Positions 61,094 to 64,000 of a stretch of DNA of 64,000 nt are shown piece after piece. The stretch lies in NCBI GenBank assembly GCA_038247555.1, contig JBBRUT010000001.1:1-64000 (forward strand), written 5' to 3'. Both the position numbers and the translations under genes were made by a program. Position 1 is the first letter of the stretch; every line of letters starts with the position of its first letter. The notes under the pieces are model-generated. The model was not told where the DNA came from. It ran no database searches and saw only the letters and a list, made by a program, of their open reading frames with translations. Source of the stretch: JAHBXL01 sp038247555. Its GTDB lineage: Bacteria; Planctomycetota; Phycisphaerae; Phycisphaerales; UBA1924.

Positions 61094-62410
61094 ATGATCG
61101 CCTTCTCCGACTCTTCCCGCCGCGGCTTCCTCCAGACCTCCGCCCTCGCCACCGGCGCGCTCTTTGCGGGGGGGCTCGCCGCGGGTCTGCCCATGGCCGC
61201 GGGCGCATCGCTCCGTGCCACGCAGCCCGCGCCGGGAAAGAAGCTCCGCATCCTCATCCTCGGCGGCACAGGGTTCATCGGCCCGTGGATGGCCGAGTTC
61301 GCCGTGGCCCGCGGCCATCATGTCACGCTCTTCAACCGCGGCCAGCGCGAGAAGTACCTGGGCACCACCGATGGCACCAAAACGCTCTACGGCAACCGCG
61401 ACCCCAACCTCTACGCGCAGACCAAGGTCGTCGAGGGCAAGGAGGTCGATGACGACACCAGCCCCAAGGGCTTGAGCGAACTCGCAGGCAAGAAGTGGGA
61501 TGCGGTGATCGACAACTCCGGCTTTGTGCCCCGCATCGTCAAGGCCTCCGCCGAGCTGCTCGCCCCGAACGTCGGCCAGTACCTGTTCATCTCGACGCTC
61601 AGCGTCTATGCCGACAACTCCAAGCCCGGGCTCGATGAGTCCGACACGCTCTCGACCATCGATGACCCGACCAACGAAGAAGTGGGCAAGAACTACGGCG
61701 CGCTCAAGGCCCTCTGCGAGCAGGCCGCGGAGACCGCCATGCCCGGCCGTGTCACCAACATCCGCCCCGGCTATATCGTCGGGCCGCGCGACGCGACCGA
61801 TCGCCTCACCTACTGGCCCGTGCGCGCAAGCCGCGGCGGCGAAGTGCTCGTCCCCGGCAACCCCGCCGACGCCGTGCAGTTCATCGATGTCCGTGACCTG
61901 GCGGACTTCACCATCCGCTGTGTTGAGAACAAGATCCTGGGCACGTTCAACGCGACCGGCCCAGAGCGCAAACTCCCGGTTTCGGAGTTCCTCGCGGCGT
62001 GTCTTGCCGCTTCCAAAGCGACCGGGAACAAGGGCGATGCCACATTCACGCACATTCCCTACGACTGGCTTGCGGCCAACGACCGCCCGCCGGGTGCGCT
62101 GCCGATCCTGCTGCCGGGCGAGGGCGATTACGCGGGCTTCCATGGTCGCAGTGTCGCCAAAGCGGTCGCCGCGGGGATGAAGTATCGCAGCGCGGAGGAG
62201 ACGTGCAAGGCGATCCTGACGTGGTGGCCCGAGGCGATGAAGCTCCGCGAGAAGGTGGCGAAGGAAGTCGAAGCCGACCGCAAGGCCAAGGGCCTGCCGA
62301 CGCCGCCCCAGCCACCGGCCGATCGCCTGCGCGCGGGCATTCCAGCGGAGAAGGAAGCGGAACTGCTGGCGAAGTGGAATGCGGAGCAGACCCAGAAGAA
62401 GGCGGGCTAA
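61094..62410 (+). CDS. Tat-exported NAD-dependent epimerase/dehydratase-like protein
   Basis: From the ATG at 61094, with CGGAG six bases ahead, it has 438 residues. The N-terminus is a Tat signal (SRRGFLQTSALATGALFAGG, twin Arg at 9-10). The extended-SDR fold follows, with GGTGFIG at 57-63 binding NAD(P), and the IDNSGFVPRIV, FISTLSVYAD and YGALKALCEQ segments. The last has the YxxxK catalytic pair (Tyr-Gly-Ala-Leu-Lys). Exported SDRs with cofactor loaded before Tat transport are known in planctomycetes. Substrate unknown, probably a sugar-linked compound. The stop overlaps the opposite gene by four bases. Confidence 0.82.
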   Translation: MIAFSDSSRRGFLQTSALATGALFAGGLAAGLPMAAGASLRATQPAPGKKLRILILGGTGFIGPWMAEFAVARGHHVTLFNRGQREKYLGTTDGTKTLYGNRDPNLYAQTKVVEGKEVDDDTSPKGLSELAGKKWDAVIDNSGFVPRIVKASAELLAPNVGQYLFISTLSVYADNSKPGLDESDTLSTIDDPTNEEVGKNYGALKALCEQAAETAMPGRVTNIRPGYIVGPRDATDRLTYWPVRASRGGEVLVPGNPADAVQFIDVRDLADFTIRCVENKILGTFNATGPERKLPVSEFLAACLAASKATGNKGDATFTHIPYDWLAANDRPPGALPILLPGEGDYAGFHGRSVAKAVAAGMKYRSAEETCKAILTWWPEAMKLREKVAKEVEADRKAKGLPTPPQPPADRLRAGIPAEKEAELLAKWNAEQTQKKAG

Positions 62411-64000
62411 AGGCTCCCCATCCACTTCGCCCAGATGCTCAACACCAGCAGCACGTACAGCCGCTGCGAGTGGTCCCTGCGCTCGTTCATGTGCTCATCC
62501 ACCATCTGGCGGACGAAGTGCATGTTGAGCTCGATCCCCAGCCGCGGCGGGCCCCACGGCTCCGCGCTGTTCAGGTGGTCCATCAGCAGTTGCTTCATGC
62601 CGCCATAGTCGCTGCGGAACCACTCGCCGATCGGGATCGCAAACCCCCGCTTGGGCCGATCGACGATCACGGCGGGGAAGTACTTGCGGGCGACCTGGCG
62701 GAGGAGGCCCTTGCGCCGGCCGCGGGGCATGAGAGATTCGGGTGTGGCGCTCAGGCAACTCTTTGCCAGGGTTGGTGCGAGAAAAGGTGAACGGACCTCG
62801 AGGGCCACCGCCATTGAGGCCGTGTCGACCTTGCGCATCAGGTCGTTGGGGAGATAGAACTGCACATCCCATAGGACCGCCTCGGACAGTCCTGTCCAGC
62901 GGCCGTCGTGGTAGCCGGGTTGGGGCGGGCGGGAGAGGAGTTGGCGAAGTTCGCGCGATGGGAACACGGAAGCGAGGTCCGTGTACCCCAGGCCATTCGC
63001 TGCCGCCGCAAGCCGCGCGCCTCTCGCAAGCAAAGACCGCGTACCACGCACCGGCAGCCGTCGCAAGGGCACGTTGAGCGCCGCGAGCAATCCGCGGTGC
63101 CGGGCGATCAGCGCGGCAGCGCGGTATCGCTCGTACCCGAGGAACATCTCGTCGCCGCCATCGCCGGCGAGAGCGACCGCGACGTGCGCGCGTGCCGCGC
63201 GGCTCACCCAATAGGTGGGCAGGAGCGAACTGTCTCCCAGCGGCACACCCACTTGGCGGATGAGCATCTGAAGATCGGCGGCGGGGTTAGCGCGGCAGTC
63301 GAGGGTTGAGTGCGTGGTCCCCGCGATCCGGGCGACTTCGCTCGCGATCTCGGATTCATCATCCCGGGGATCGGGCATTCGTACGCAGAACGATCTGAGG
63401 CCTCCGAGTTCCCGCCTCGCCAGCAACGCCACCAGCGATGAATCGATGCCGCCGGAGAGGAAGCACCCCAGGGGCACATCCGCCTCCAATCGGTCGCGAA
63501 CGGACGAGACGAGCATCGACTCGGCATCGACCGCGGACATTGGGGTTGTCCGAGCCGGGCGTCCCGCCTTCGAGAACACCGGCCCGTGCGCCCCGTGCCG
63601 ATACTCAGAACCCCTTTCCACATAGGTGCGGCCCGCTCCGACCGTGCAGAGAAACTCGCCCGGGGGCGTGGCCGCATGACCAAACCGGAGCCACTCTTCC
63701 AGCCCGCGGTCGCAGCGCTGGTGCTCGGGCGCGATGGCCTTGTGCATGGACATCTTCGCCATCGGCGTGGCGACGGAGGCGAACGTGAGCGCCATCGCCC
63801 CCGATTGATCCAGCCCCCGCGCGAAAAGCAGTGGCTTTTCACCGAACGAATCGCGGGAGAGAATGAGTCCGCCCATTCCGGCATCCCAGATCGCCAGCGC
63901 GTACATCCCGTCGAGTCTGTCGAATAGACCCTCCCCCCATGCCCGCCAGCCGTGCAGCAGCACCTCCGTGTCGCTGTGGTCGCTCACAAACTCATACCCC
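62407..64000 (-). CDS. asnB: Asparagine synthetase (glutamine-hydrolysing), N-terminus beyond right edge
   Basis: The frame stays open to the window end. The first visible residues (YEFVSDHSDTEVLLHGW) correspond to about residue 70 of AsnB, so the start with the Cys2 glutaminase nucleophile is outside. The GTG at 63987 is not the true start. The visible glutaminase part ends with FDRLDGMYALAIWD. The synthetase domain has the PP-loop SGGIDSSLVALLA and AGDGGDEMFLGYERY. Because its neighbours are an exported epimerase and sugar genes, it may instead be one of the AsnB-like amidotransferases of cell-surface glycan clusters. Confidence 0.88.
   Translation of the reverse strand, partial: GYEFVSDHSDTEVLLHGWRAWGEGLFDRLDGMYALAIWDAGMGGLILSRDSFGEKPLLFARGLDQSGAMALTFASVATPMAKMSMHKAIAPEHQRCDRGLEEWLRFGHAATPPGEFLCTVGAGRTYVERGSEYRHGAHGPVFSKAGRPARTTPMSAVDAESMLVSSVRDRLEADVPLGCFLSGGIDSSLVALLARRELGGLRSFCVRMPDPRDDESEIASEVARIAGTTHSTLDCRANPAADLQMLIRQVGVPLGDSSLLPTYWVSRAARAHVAVALAGDGGDEMFLGYERYRAAALIARHRGLLAALNVPLRRLPVRGTRSLLARGARLAAAANGLGYTDLASVFPSRELRQLLSRPPQPGYHDGRWTGLSEAVLWDVQFYLPNDLMRKVDTASMAVALEVRSPFLAPTLAKSCLSATPESLMPRGRRKGLLRQVARKYFPAVIVDRPKRGFAIPIGEWFRSDYGGMKQLLMDHLNSAEPWGPPRLGIELNMHFVRQMVDEHMNERRDHSQRLYVLLVLSIWAKWMGSL

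Overview
The window is GC-rich, tightly packed bacterial chromosome. I read it as a member of the Planctomycetota, most probably the class Phycisphaerae. The reasons are a secreted protein with a Pro-Gly/poly-Arg PEP-CTERM-like tail, a type II secretin beside planctomycete-style orphan proteins, CxxC zinc ribbons attached to membrane proteins, Tat-exported periplasmic enzymes, and a large single-strand flagellar locus of the kind seen in motile Phycisphaerae. No rRNA or tRNA gene was seen, so the placement is inference.

Layout. Positions 1-5.4 kb (plus strand) hold the tail of a Pro-Glu-repeat protein, the secretin GspD, a putative lipoprotein, and a small secreted protein that has its own strong promoter and terminator. 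From 5.5 to 20 kb (minus strand) come a fumarylacetoacetate-hydrolase-family enzyme, a membrane-anchored orphan, a complete five-gene dipeptide/oligopeptide ABC transporter (dppA-B-C-D-F order), a DUF4097 lipoprotein, an M3 oligopeptidase, a zinc-ribbon membrane protein, a secreted LolA-like protein and FolK.

From 20 to 50.3 kb (minus strand) lies one nearly uninterrupted flagellar super-locus. In transcription order it is: TPR protein, FlgN-like chaperone, soluble histidine kinase, sigma-54 activator, flgB, flgC, fliE, fliF, fliG, fliH, fliI, fliJ, motE-like, fliK, flgD, TIGR02530-type protein, flgE, motA-like, fliL, fliN, fliO, fliP, fliQ, fliR, flhB, flhA, flhF, flhG, small membrane protein, fliA. 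It encodes the basal body, hook, export gate and ATPase, placement GTPases and regulators. It lacks fliM, motB, flagellin and the flgK/L, fliD filament genes. Promoter-like sequences resembling sigma-28 sites precede the motA-like gene and the TPR gene.

From 50.4 to 64 kb is a mixed region: an RDD-family membrane protein; a plus-strand carbohydrate ABC transporter (binding protein plus two permeases, no ATPase); a secreted orphan; a GH2 beta-mannosidase; an ATP/ADP-antiporter-like transporter with a C-terminal zinc ribbon; a Tat-exported NAD-dependent epimerase-like protein; and an asparagine synthetase cut by the right edge. A short dispersed repeat built on AAGGCGTCAAGATGC occurs four times between 40 and 61 kb at gene borders.

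I found no CRISPR array, insertion sequence, prophage or integrase. The most useful leads are the TPR/FlgN/two-component module heading the flagellar locus, the missing fliM and motB beside a divergent MotA, poly-G tracts inside flhA, the zinc-ribbon transporter, and the dispersed repeat.
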